A stretch of 20,000 nt of DNA from Bacillota bacterium. Its GTDB lineage: Bacteria; Bacillota; UBA4882; UBA8346. Each line of letters begins with the position of its first letter. Position 1 is the stretch's first letter. The stretch covers positions 1 through 20,000 of the forward strand of contig JAEZKW010000127.1 of assembly GCA_023415375.1 (NCBI GenBank). Reading direction: 5' to 3'. Under the pieces are notes generated by a model, which was given only the letters and a program-made list of their open reading frames with translations, was not told the origin of the DNA and made no database searches. This document shows, piece by piece, positions 13,105-20,000 of the stretch. A program made the translations under genes and the position numbers.

Positions 13105-15726
13105 TTGAAAACAGCAAATCAGATTCGTCAGGAATTTTTGGATTTTTTTAGGGAAAAGGAGCATACCATTGTACCCAGTGCTTCAGTAATTCCCCATAAT
13201 GATCCGACCTTAATTTTTACGAATGCGGGTATGAACCAGTTCAAAGACGTATTTTTAGGGACAGGAACTAGAGACTATAAAAGAGCGGCAGACACCCAAA
13301 AGTGTATTCGGGTTAGCGGCAAGCATAATGACCTTGAAGAAGTGGGACGGGACACTTATCACCACACATTCTTTGAGATGTTGGGCAATTGGTCGTTTGG
13401 TGATTATTATAAAAAAGAGGCCATTACTTGGGCCTGGGAACTTTTAACCGAGCGTTGGAAATTACCGAAGGACAAATTATATGCCACAGTCTATAAAACG
13501 GATGATGAGGCTGATAAGTTTTGGAAAAGCTGTACCGATATCGCCCATGATCATGTGATGCGTTTCGGAGAAAAAGAAAACTTTTGGGAAATGGGTGAGA
13601 CGGGTCCTTGTGGACCATGTTCAGAAATTCATATCGATTTAGGACCTGAGCGTTGCGATAAAGGACATATCCCCGGTCATGTCTGCGGCGTTAATGCCGG
13701 ATGTGCCCGCTTTATTGAACTTTGGAACCTAGTTTTTATCCAATTTAACCGGAAAGCCGATGGGTCTTTAGAGGATCTTCCCAGTAAACATGTTGATACC
13801 GGAATGGGATTTGAGCGAATCTGTTCGGTCATCCAAAACCAAAAGTCCAATTACGATATTGATCTTTTCCGGAACATTATTCAAACCATCGAAGAAGTTA
13901 CCGGTCAAAGCTATTCCAAAGCTGAAAATCAAGTGCCAATGCGGGTTATTGCTGACCATATCCGCTCGTTGACTTTTTCGATTGCCGATGGGGTTTTGCT
14001 TTCAAATGAGGGCCGTGGTTACGTTATGCGACGAATCTTAAGACGTGGGGCCCGTTTCGGCAGAAATCTCGGAATGACGGAACCGTTTTTATATAAAATC
14101 GTACCAGGATTGGTTTCTGCGATGGGGGATGCTTATCCGGAAATCAGAAAACAACAACAACATTGCCAGATGGTCATTAAAGCTGAAGAAGAAGGCTTTA
14201 ATCGGACCTTAGATAATGGCATTGAGTTATTTGAAAAGATCGCGGCTTCTTTGGCGCAAGAAAATCGGAAGACCGTTTCGGGAGCCGATGCTTTCAAATT
14301 ATATGATACGTACGGATTTCCCTTGGATCTTACTCAGCTGATGGCTGAAGAACGGGGACTGACAGTCGATCTGGAAGGCTTTGAACAGGAAATGGCCGGT
14401 CAGAAAACGAAAGCCAGGCAAAGTGGGAAATTTACCATGTCCGATGATCTAGTAAAGTGGGAAACTGTTAAGGAAGGGCCTCACTCGGTATTTAGAGGCT
14501 ATGAAACTTTGAAGTTACAATCCTCCCTTGCATTCCTTGGTGAGGATCAAGAATATTGGCAGCTCGTTTTCAAGGAAACACCTTTTTATGGGGAATCCGG
14601 CGGTCAAGTTGGCGACCAAGGTAAGATTGTTTTCAGTGGGGTTGAATATCCAGTTATTGATACCCAAAAAATGAACGATCGGATTGTTCATTTAATCAAA
14701 AAAACCGGTAAGGTCCCCGAAAAGTCCGGCTGTTTTGAATTGATGGTTGATGAAAAAAGACGCCGCAACACTGCTTGCAATCATAGCGCCACCCATCTTC
14801 TACAGGCTGCCTTGCGGAAGGTTTTGGGAGAGCATCTTCATCAGTCAGGTTCTTCGGTGACCCCGGAGCGTTTACGTTTCGACTTTACGCATTTTGAGAA
14901 GATTTCCGATACGGATCTTCAAAAGATAGAACAGTTGGTCAATGATGCGATTGGGCAGGCTATTCCCGTTTGTACCCAGGTGAAAGACTATCAGGAAGCT
15001 GTAGCCGGAGGAGCGACTGCTCTTTTTGATGAGAAATATGGGGACAAGGTAAGAGTCGTAACCATGGGTCCTGTCAGCCAAGAGCTTTGCGGGGGAACTC
15101 ATGTTACCAATACAGCCCAAATTCGTTTATTGAGGATTATCTCTGAAAGTAGTGTGGCAACAGGAATTAGGAGAATTGAAGCAGTTACCGGTGATGCAGC
15201 TTTGGCACTCTATAATCAAGAGCGGAACACTTTAAGCGAAGTTTGTTCGTTACTCAAGACCGAAAGTCATCTGGTAGCTCAGAAATTAGGGAACCTCTTG
15301 GAAGAGCATAACAAACTCCAACGGGAAATTGCAAAAGCCAGTCAGGATCAGGCAACAGGCCGTATCAAGAAATTGATAACCGAGTTTCAGGCCGTTGGAA
15401 ATGCAAAATATATTGTGGCCCGAGTCGATGGTTTTACAATGGAGCAATTGCGGGATGCCGTTGATAAACTTCGTGATGCGATGGATAGCGGTGTAGCAGC
15501 ACTGGGTACAGTTATTGACGGTAAAGTATCGTTTGTAGTTGGGGTAACGAAAGACTTAACTTCCAAGGTTCAAGCAGGTTCACTGATTAAAGCAATTGCA
15601 GCAGAAACCGGTGGAAGTGGCGGAGGGCGGCCGGATATGGCTCAAGCCGGAGGCAAAGATGCGTCCAAAATTGATCAAGCCCTAGAGGTCGGTAAAAAAA
15701 TGGTCTGTGAGTTATTGGGGAAATAA
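13105..15726 (+). CDS. alaS: Alanyl-tRNA synthetase (AlaRS)
   Basis: The enzyme charges tRNA-Ala and edits misacylated Ser and Gly. I place the start at TTG 13105, because AGGAG at 13092-13096 is well spaced and the protein then begins KTANQIRQEFLDFFREKEH, as AlaRS normally does. An upstream TTG at 13075 in the same frame lies inside the palindromic element's edge and has no ribosome site. The resulting 873 aa is the standard length. The class II core (FTNAGMNQFKDVFLG), the HIPGHVCGVNAGC insert typical of some Bacillota, the editing domain zinc site (HSATHLL and CGGTHV) and the C-Ala domain with SGGGRPDMAQAGG are intact. No T-box is visible upstream, unlike metS. A terminator follows directly. 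Confidence 0.97.
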   Translation: MKTANQIRQEFLDFFREKEHTIVPSASVIPHNDPTLIFTNAGMNQFKDVFLGTGTRDYKRAADTQKCIRVSGKHNDLEEVGRDTYHHTFFEMLGNWSFGDYYKKEAITWAWELLTERWKLPKDKLYATVYKTDDEADKFWKSCTDIAHDHVMRFGEKENFWEMGETGPCGPCSEIHIDLGPERCDKGHIPGHVCGVNAGCARFIELWNLVFIQFNRKADGSLEDLPSKHVDTGMGFERICSVIQNQKSNYDIDLFRNIIQTIEEVTGQSYSKAENQVPMRVIADHIRSLTFSIADGVLLSNEGRGYVMRRILRRGARFGRNLGMTEPFLYKIVPGLVSAMGDAYPEIRKQQQHCQMVIKAEEEGFNRTLDNGIELFEKIAASLAQENRKTVSGADAFKLYDTYGFPLDLTQLMAEERGLTVDLEGFEQEMAGQKTKARQSGKFTMSDDLVKWETVKEGPHSVFRGYETLKLQSSLAFLGEDQEYWQLVFKETPFYGESGGQVGDQGKIVFSGVEYPVIDTQKMNDRIVHLIKKTGKVPEKSGCFELMVDEKRRRNTACNHSATHLLQAALRKVLGEHLHQSGSSVTPERLRFDFTHFEKISDTDLQKIEQLVNDAIGQAIPVCTQVKDYQEAVAGGATALFDEKYGDKVRVVTMGPVSQELCGGTHVTNTAQIRLLRIISESSVATGIRRIEAVTGDAALALYNQERNTLSEVCSLLKTESHLVAQKLGNLLEEHNKLQREIAKASQDQATGRIKKLITEFQAVGNAKYIVARVDGFTMEQLRDAVDKLRDAMDSGVAALGTVIDGKVSFVVGVTKDLTSKVQAGSLIKAIAAETGGSGGGRPDMAQAGGKDASKIDQALEVGKKMVCELLGK

Positions 15727-15751
15727 TAGCAACAAATTTTAATAACTTTTG

Positions 15752-15790
15752 AAAGACGTTGACAATCTCATGTTAGCGTCTTTTTTATTT
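15752..15790 (+). terminator. Intrinsic terminator after alaS
   Basis: AAAGACGTTGAC (15752-15763) pairs with GTTAGCGTCTTT (15772-15783) over 12 positions, including two G-U pairs, followed by a T run and TATTTT. Confidence 0.88.
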
Positions 15791-15904
15791 TCGATATCAT
15801 CGATTTAGATATATTCTCAGTTTTTTTGTGAAAAAATATTTCCAACCGTATATTGCTAAGATTTTTCTCCTATAATGGCTTTGGAGAAAAATTGTTATAG
15901 ATGT

Positions 15905-15932
15905 CGGCTGTTTTTGTATGAATAAGCAGCCG
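15905..15932 (+). repeat. Hairpin in the region upstream of ywmB-like gene
   Basis: CGGCTG (15905-15910) and CAGCCG (15927-15932) form a 6-bp stem that can extend by a few weak pairs. It lies about 110 bases ahead of the likely start of the next gene, after a TATAAT at 15871-15876 that lacks a good -35. It may be part of the leader; its function is unknown. Confidence 0.3.
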
Positions 15933-16041
15933 GAATGTTAATACTCTCATGAGTTTATTGGTCTCATTGGCCATAAATGAATCACGAAAGAAACTCTCCT
16001 GTTTAAATTATGGTCCTTTTACAAAGCTAGGAGGAAGAAAA

Positions 16042-16797
16042 ATGGTAAAAAGCTTTTTAATCAAAATGTCATTAGCACTGGCCTTTTTGGCCTTATTCTC
16101 TTTAAAGCTGGTCGATATTTCGATTGGTGAATTTCATCAGGAATATCCACTTGAAACAGGGTGGAAGGCTGTTGGATTACCGCTGCAAGAGATATCGACG
16201 GAGACATGGATGCAGCTTAACCGGAAATGGATGAGTGTATACGAACTTAAGCAATTAACCCAAAAATTACAAGGGAAATTAGGAATGACAAATCGAGTAA
16301 AACCGACTTGCGGCCAGCAGGATGGAATGACTTATGCTTCATTTGAGAATAAAATAAATGACGGTACCGTTATTACCCTTACGATTCAGTCCATGCGCGA
16401 TGAAACTTCCGATGAAACGCAATTAGGAATTAACACAAGTCTCGCAGGACCCACCAAAGATGTCGGCGGATATATAAGTCATTTAGAGAACCTAATTGCA
16501 GGAATTGGTGGAGAACCTCACGTGAAAGTAATGTTATCTGGTGAATATAAGGGTCAGTTAACAGCGAATGTAATTAAAGAGTTTTCCAGCCGTGTATTTC
16601 AGAAGATGAATGCAGATTTTGTTGAATCTTCTTATGTGGCAGGCAATAGCAATCAAAAAGGATACAGCCATTTAATTAAAGAATCAACCACCTATGAAAA
16701 TAAAAAATTCAATGTAGAAATTTGTACCCGGTACGATGGAGAGAGAAATATCACTCAAATTATTTTGGCAACTCCCAGTTTCAATGATGAAAGTTAA
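16042..16797 (+). CDS. YwmB-family secreted protein
   Basis: I choose ATG 16042 because GGAGGAAG (16030-16037) precedes it and the protein then starts with a signal peptide: basic MVKSFLIK followed by a hydrophobic run to about residue 24. The frame stays open upstream to ATG 15949, but that start has no ribosome site. The mature part (of 251 aa) resembles B. subtilis YwmB. There is an early TETWMQLNRKWMSVYELKQL helix, a central segment with VKVMLSGEYKGQLTANVIKE and a helix (SSRVFQKMNADFVES). The end reads NVEICTRYDGERNITQIILA with TPSF next, parallel to YwmB's ending. YwmB proteins are exported and of unknown function, found in spore-forming Bacillota. The gene converges on the HD-GYP gene. 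Confidence 0.75.
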   Translation: MVKSFLIKMSLALAFLALFSLKLVDISIGEFHQEYPLETGWKAVGLPLQEISTETWMQLNRKWMSVYELKQLTQKLQGKLGMTNRVKPTCGQQDGMTYASFENKINDGTVITLTIQSMRDETSDETQLGINTSLAGPTKDVGGYISHLENLIAGIGGEPHVKVMLSGEYKGQLTANVIKEFSSRVFQKMNADFVESSYVAGNSNQKGYSHLIKESTTYENKKFNVEICTRYDGERNITQIILATPSFNDES

Positions 16798-16842
16798 TAT
16801 AAAGCTATAAACTAAGGGGTAATCAAATGCTTGAATATTGAT

Positions 16843-16870
16843 GAAACAAAAAATCCAGCCGATTATAAGG
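16843..16870 (-). terminator. Possible terminator of the GAF/HD-GYP gene
   Basis: On the minus strand, right after the stop, AGCC-TTATAATC-GGCT forms a short stem followed by GGATTTTTTG. The stem is only 4-5 bp, so it is a weak terminator. Confidence 0.4.
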
Positions 16871-18046
16871 CTATTCTTCGGGATAGCGCTCTTGAATTGC
16901 TTTGATAATATCATAAATTTCGATAAATGCTTCAACGATCTCGGGGTCGAAATGCTTACCGCCTTGATCTTTGATATACCTCAGTACTTGCTGTTCATCC
17001 CAAGCATTTTTATAGATTCGTTTTGAAATAAGTGCATCATAGACATCAGCCAAAGCAACGATTCTCCCGGCCAAAGGGATTTCAGTCTCTTTTAGGTTAT
17101 CCGGGTAACCAGTACCATCCCATTTTTCATGATGAGTCATTGCTATGATAGAAGAAAGCCGGTCCATATCGGATATGGAATCGGAAAATAGGGACGCTCC
17201 CCAAAGGGTATGCTTTTTCATCTCTGTAAATTCCTCTTCCGTAAGGGGCGAATTCTTTTTAAGGATTAGATCAGAAACGGCTACTTTTCCCACATCATGA
17301 AGCATTGCCGCAAGCCGGAGGTTATCTTTTTGACTTTTAATTTCTTCTTCCGAAATTCCCTTTTTCAGTGCCCAATGGTTATATATTTCCATAGCATAAG
17401 CACCGACCCGGTTGGCATGAGTTCCAGTCTCCTCTGGGTCACGGAGTTCGGCCATTTTGGTCATTCGCAGAATGATTTGCCTTGTCATCATGGCCCGCTC
17501 AATCGCGACAGTTGCACTGTTGGCGAAAAAAGATACATAACTTTTATCATCCTCATGAAAGGGGATTGTACGACCATTATCATCCTTTTTGTTAATGATT
17601 TGAATAACTCCGATAATTTGACCGATAGGGGATATTAATGGAATCGTCAAAACGGAACCGGTCCGATATGTTGAAATCCTATCAAAGTGAGGGTTGAAGG
17701 AATAAGGAACGTTTCCCGGAAGAGCATAAACATCATCAATGATCAGCGCTTCACCAGTTAAGGCTACATAACCACAAATGGACAACTTATTAATCGGAAC
17801 TGTAGAATAGGAATAAATGTTTTTATTATTGAACGGATCAATATTAGCGTTCGTATCATTTTGTACATAACTGAATTCCAAAACGTCATTTTTAATCAAA
17901 AAAATGGAGCCGGCATCGGCTTTGGTAAATCTTCTTGATTCAAAAAGGATATGATCAAGTAATGAGTCCGGATCTTTAATTTGGTTCTGTTTCTCGGTGA
18001 ATATCAATAATTCTTTGGCTCTGTCAGGAATATCCACTGCTTTCAT
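16871..18046 (-). CDS. GAF domain plus HD-GYP phosphodiesterase-type signalling protein
   Basis: A soluble two-domain protein of 391 aa. The N-terminal GAF domain (about 25-183) has DAGSIFLI, LSICGYVALTGEALIIDDVY and IPLISPIGQIIGVIQIINK, typical of ligand- or redox-sensing GAF modules. The C-terminal HD-GYP domain (about 192-385) has THANRVGAYA, LHDVGKVAVSDLILKK with the catalytic His250-Asp251 pair, MKKHTLWGA, HHEKWDGTGYP (305-315) and GRIVALADVYDALIS. HD-GYP proteins hydrolyse cyclic di-GMP or related nucleotides; all core residues look intact, so activity is likely. GGGAGTG precedes the ATG. It has no membrane segment. Upstream is a strong 24-bp palindrome at 18103-18126, and further upstream a structured region. 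The signal sensed cannot be read from the sequence. Confidence 0.92.
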   Translation of the reverse strand: MKAVDIPDRAKELLIFTEKQNQIKDPDSLLDHILFESRRFTKADAGSIFLIKNDVLEFSYVQNDTNANIDPFNNKNIYSYSTVPINKLSICGYVALTGEALIIDDVYALPGNVPYSFNPHFDRISTYRTGSVLTIPLISPIGQIIGVIQIINKKDDNGRTIPFHEDDKSYVSFFANSATVAIERAMMTRQIILRMTKMAELRDPEETGTHANRVGAYAMEIYNHWALKKGISEEEIKSQKDNLRLAAMLHDVGKVAVSDLILKKNSPLTEEEFTEMKKHTLWGASLFSDSISDMDRLSSIIAMTHHEKWDGTGYPDNLKETEIPLAGRIVALADVYDALISKRIYKNAWDEQQVLRYIKDQGGKHFDPEIVEAFIEIYDIIKAIQERYPEE

Positions 18047-18102
18047 ATAAGCACTCCCATTTTTATGATAATTAAAACTTTCCTTGAAATAATTGAAAGG
18101 CT

Positions 18103-18126
18103 ATTTAATATGTGTACATATTAAAT
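18103..18126. promoter_or_regulatory. 24-bp palindrome upstream of the HD-GYP gene
   Basis: ATTTAATATG (18103-18112) and CATATTAAAT (18117-18126) are perfect 10-bp arms around TGTA. The position, about 57-80 bp before the ATG, fits an operator near the promoter. Clear -35 and -10 boxes are not evident. As RNA it could also form an AT-rich hairpin. Confidence 0.5.
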
Positions 18127-18188
18127 ATATTTACCAACGTTATACATTTTCCTGCTTTTTAGTGTACCCATAGCGAGTTCTGTTATAG

Positions 18189-18245
18189 CTCCCTGTACTC
18201 GGAGGGGCTTTCAGGCAATCCCGCAGGGGGCTCTGATTAAGCCGG
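18189..18245. other. Compact structured region, possible RNA element
   Basis: CTCC/GGAG (18191-18204) forms a first stem-loop. A second one pairs GGCTT (18206-18210) with AAGCC (18239-18243), then TCAG (18211-18214) with CTGA (18234-18237), with an inner CCC/GGG. The region is GC-richer than its surroundings. It lies about 140-200 bases upstream of the HD-GYP start, so it might be that gene's leader on the minus strand. It matches none of the riboswitch cores I compared by eye. It could also be an element relic. Confidence 0.4.
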
Positions 18246-18298
18246 AAAAGTATACGGGGACATTAGATTGAAGTTTGAAGAATAAATAGGATACAGGT

Positions 18299-18331
18299 AA
18301 AAAACATCCACTCCGGAGAAACGGAGTGGAT
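18299..18331 (-). terminator. Strong minus-strand intrinsic terminator without an obvious gene
   Basis: ATCCACTCCG (18306-18315) and CGGAGTGGAT (18322-18331) form a perfect 10-bp stem with a 6-base loop. Read on the minus strand it is followed by G and six Ts (18304-18299), a classic terminator. No protein gene lies upstream on the minus strand, which suggests a non-coding minus-strand transcript from 18332-18789 or the scar of a lost gene. Confidence 0.75.
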
Positions 18332-18432
18332 ATTGTCTCAACTATGGGATTCAAACCGATTAAAGCCTATGGATTACCCATATCTTTTAAAGATCAATAG
18401 CAAATGATTAAAAGATTGGAACAGAATGTCCG

Positions 18433-18655
18433 CCCTCATTCTTCGCCTCTTTAGAGGCGCACTTTCTCCCCCTGGGAGAAACGAACTGTGGCGCGTTGTT
18501 AGCTTTTGAGGCTTTGATTTTGGGTGATTTTGGTAAGTACCGTGAAAGTGTTACGAGCTTTTATCGGGTATTGATTTCTAAACCGTTCTTGACAAGCCCT
18601 TCGTTTCTCCCGATGGCGGGAGAAAGCTCGGCTCTATGGAGCCGCAGAATGAGGG
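18433..18655. repeat. REPIN/MITE-like element with long structured inverted arms
   Basis: The left arm (18433-18485, CCCTCATTCT...GGGAGAAACGAA) and right arm (18600-18655) are about 85% matching reverse complements. Each arm contains two hairpins: CGCCTCT-TT-AGAGGCG and TTTCTCCC-CCT-GGGAGAAA on the left, and CGGCTC-TATG-GAGCCG and TTTCTCCC-GATGGC-GGGAGAAA on the right. At the third pair of the first hairpin the left arm has C-G and the right arm (reverse complemented) G-C, a compensatory change. The centre (about 114 bp) has no convincing gene. It could be a mobile non-autonomous element, a REPIN, or a structured RNA. Confidence 0.65.
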
Positions 18656-18789
18656 TTAGAACCCTAATAAAACCTCTCTATTTCCCCCATCCTTCATCAC
18701 TTTCACTCCGGCGAATGTAGCGTAAAATCATACCTATTGATATAATGATAATGATAGATTAAGCCTGATTTAAGAAAAGAGATTGTGAG

Positions 18790-20000
18790 ATGTCGCGCAA
18801 ATCGTATATTACCAGGATGCCGGATAAAACGGGGGCCTTTTTGCTTGCCTCCAAAATCATTGCCAAACACGGAGGAAATATTGTCCGGGTAAGCTATAAC
18901 AAAGCTGTGGATTTACATACACTTTTTATTGATGTCAAAGCACCCGATGAAGGCCTGGCCCAAATAACAAAAGAGTTGGAAGCCATAGGCTACCTCAACG
19001 ATAAGATATCGGAAATCAATGTAATCATTATCGAGGTTAAAATTCCGGATGTTCCGGGTGCGGTATTGCCTGTGCTCAAAATCCTTGATAATTATGACAT
19101 TAGCATTTCCTATCTCAATTCTAACGAGACACGCGCGTGCGCGAAATCTCCCTATCAAAATTTTAAAATGGGTCTCTTAATTGAGAATCCAACGCTCATT
19201 AAAATGCTGCTCGATGATATCAGCGAACTCTATCAGGTCAATATCATCGACTATGCTAACTCTGAAAAAGTTCTGGATAATACCATTTTTTATATTCGAC
19301 TGGCCAATGAAATGCAAAAACTGTTGGACCTAAGTATTGAAAAAACGATGGAGTTTATCTCCGAATCCAACCGGATTTTACAGATGTTACAAGAAAAAGG
19401 TGAAAACCCGGTCAAGGTTTTCGATTATATCCGCCGTTTCGCTCACTTTATCTGTGATCATAAGGGATGTAATTTTAAAACCGATATTGAAAAGATTGAA
19501 ATGAATGAAGGATTATCGTTATACTGCATCCAGCCACCGTGCGGCAGCAATACCTATGTTTTTGATACAATGGATGAGCTGGTGCTGATTGATACAGGAT
19601 ATGCCATTTATGCCGAGGAAATGGCCGCGATTTTCAATCGGTTATTTCCCGGTTGGGAGAGACGAATCACTCGAATATATATTACTCATGCCGATGTTGA
19701 CCACTGTGGTTTGCTATCTAAACTTTCAGGGGCCCGCATTTGTTTGAATCAAAAGAGTGCTGACAGTTTGAAAAGACAAAAGGATGGTATTCCCGATAAC
19801 CGTGAAAATAATGATTTAGGATTGGGATATAGCAAATTAAGCCGGATTATTTCGGGATATACCCCGCCGGACGGCGGGCAATTTGAAATCATGGATCAAG
19901 ATCTGGATATTCCGGAGGAACATAACCAGCTTCTTCATCTTTGTGATTTTACAGTTGGCAGTCTTGAGTTTGAAGTTTTTGAAGGCAGTGGGGGACATCT
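18790..20000 (+). CDS. Tandem ACT domains fused to a metallo-beta-lactamase-fold hydrolase (3' end outside window)
   Basis: The frame runs from ATG 18790 to the window edge (403 complete codons) without a stop. The first ACT-like domain (about 4-70, RMPDKTGAFLLASKIIAKHG and GNIVRVSYNKAV) and a second (about 75-155, IEVKIPDVPGAVLPVLKILD, NYDISISYLNS) are in tandem. A helical linker (about 160-235) leads to a metallo-beta-lactamase fold. That fold starts at YCIQPPCGSNTYVFDT and LVLIDTGYA, with the metal motif THADVDHCG giving His300, Asp304 and His305. GSGGH at the very end probably begins the next metal-ligand segment. ACT domains usually bind small molecules such as amino acids, so an allosterically regulated hydrolase is likely (inference). 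The ribosome site is weak (AAAAGAG). A TATAAT near 18741 lacks a good -35. The substrate is unknown. Confidence 0.85.
   Translation, partial: MSRKSYITRMPDKTGAFLLASKIIAKHGGNIVRVSYNKAVDLHTLFIDVKAPDEGLAQITKELEAIGYLNDKISEINVIIIEVKIPDVPGAVLPVLKILDNYDISISYLNSNETRACAKSPYQNFKMGLLIENPTLIKMLLDDISELYQVNIIDYANSEKVLDNTIFYIRLANEMQKLLDLSIEKTMEFISESNRILQMLQEKGENPVKVFDYIRRFAHFICDHKGCNFKTDIEKIEMNEGLSLYCIQPPCGSNTYVFDTMDELVLIDTGYAIYAEEMAAIFNRLFPGWERRITRIYITHADVDHCGLLSKLSGARICLNQKSADSLKRQKDGIPDNRENNDLGLGYSKLSRIISGYTPPDGGQFEIMDQDLDIPEEHNQLLHLCDFTVGSLEFEVFEGSGGH

Noticed and set aside
15949..16041. Longer start for the YwmB-like gene at ATG 15949
   Set aside because: It has no ribosome site and would bury the clear signal peptide that begins at 16042.
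18340..18375. tRNA T-arm-like sequence GGTTTGAATCC on the minus strand
   Set aside because: The stem has a mismatch, and there is no acceptor stem, anticodon arm or CCA nearby.
18496..18720. Plus-strand open frame of 74 codons
   Set aside because: It spans the arms and spacer of the inverted-repeat element, has no ribosome site, and its composition reflects the repeat.

Overview
The window reads as chromosome of a moderately low-GC Bacillota (Firmicutes). The evidence is strong AGGAGG-type ribosome sites, TTG and GTG starts, a Met-specific T-box leader, and AbrB, YabE and YwmB family proteins. It also keeps part of the rsmI-abrB-metS-tatD-yabE order known from Bacillus subtilis. No tRNA, rRNA, CRISPR array, integrase or intact transposase is visible.

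Layout. (1) 1-510: the broken 3' end of a sensor histidine kinase (HAMP region only), then an unrecognised 96-aa protein. (2) 829-3281, minus strand: a uronate catabolism operon, kduI followed by two tandem kduD paralogs. A strong hairpin separates the two kduD copies, and a sigma-A-like promoter overlapped by a palindrome lies upstream of kduI. (3) 3819-6333, plus strand: cbiG, a BtuR/CobO-type adenosyltransferase and rsmI, closely spaced. (4) 6416-6664, minus: an AbrB-type regulator with a C-terminal Cys cluster in place of the usual C-terminal domain. (5) 6934-12049, plus: promoter, Met T-box, metS, tatD (one-base overlap with metS), a TatD-linked radical SAM protein and yabE, ending at a terminator. 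(6) 12235-12654, minus: an unrecognised small helical protein. (7) 12834-15787, plus: promoter, a MITE-like palindromic element, alaS (TTG start) and its terminator. (8) 16042-16797, plus: a secreted YwmB-family protein. (9) 16871-18046, minus: a GAF plus HD-GYP protein, converging on YwmB. (10) 18047-18789: a non-coding region rich in secondary structure, with a large inverted-repeat element and a terminator on the minus strand that has no obvious gene. (11) 18790 to the window end, plus: a tandem-ACT plus metallo-beta-lactamase-fold protein, truncated by the window edge.

How the genes work together. kduI and kduD catalyse successive steps that convert 5-keto-4-deoxyuronate (from pectin or other polyuronide breakdown) to 2-keto-3-deoxygluconate. 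The two kduD copies differ at residues expected to affect NAD versus NADP choice. metS is wired to uncharged tRNA-Met through the T-box. tatD, the radical SAM gene and yabE follow it. The less explained items are the TatD-linked radical SAM protein, the tandem repeat insertion in tatD, the ACT-ACT-MBL fusion, and the structured intergenic region at 18180-18660. No single clear novel multigene system stands out; the region is mostly housekeeping with several odd details.
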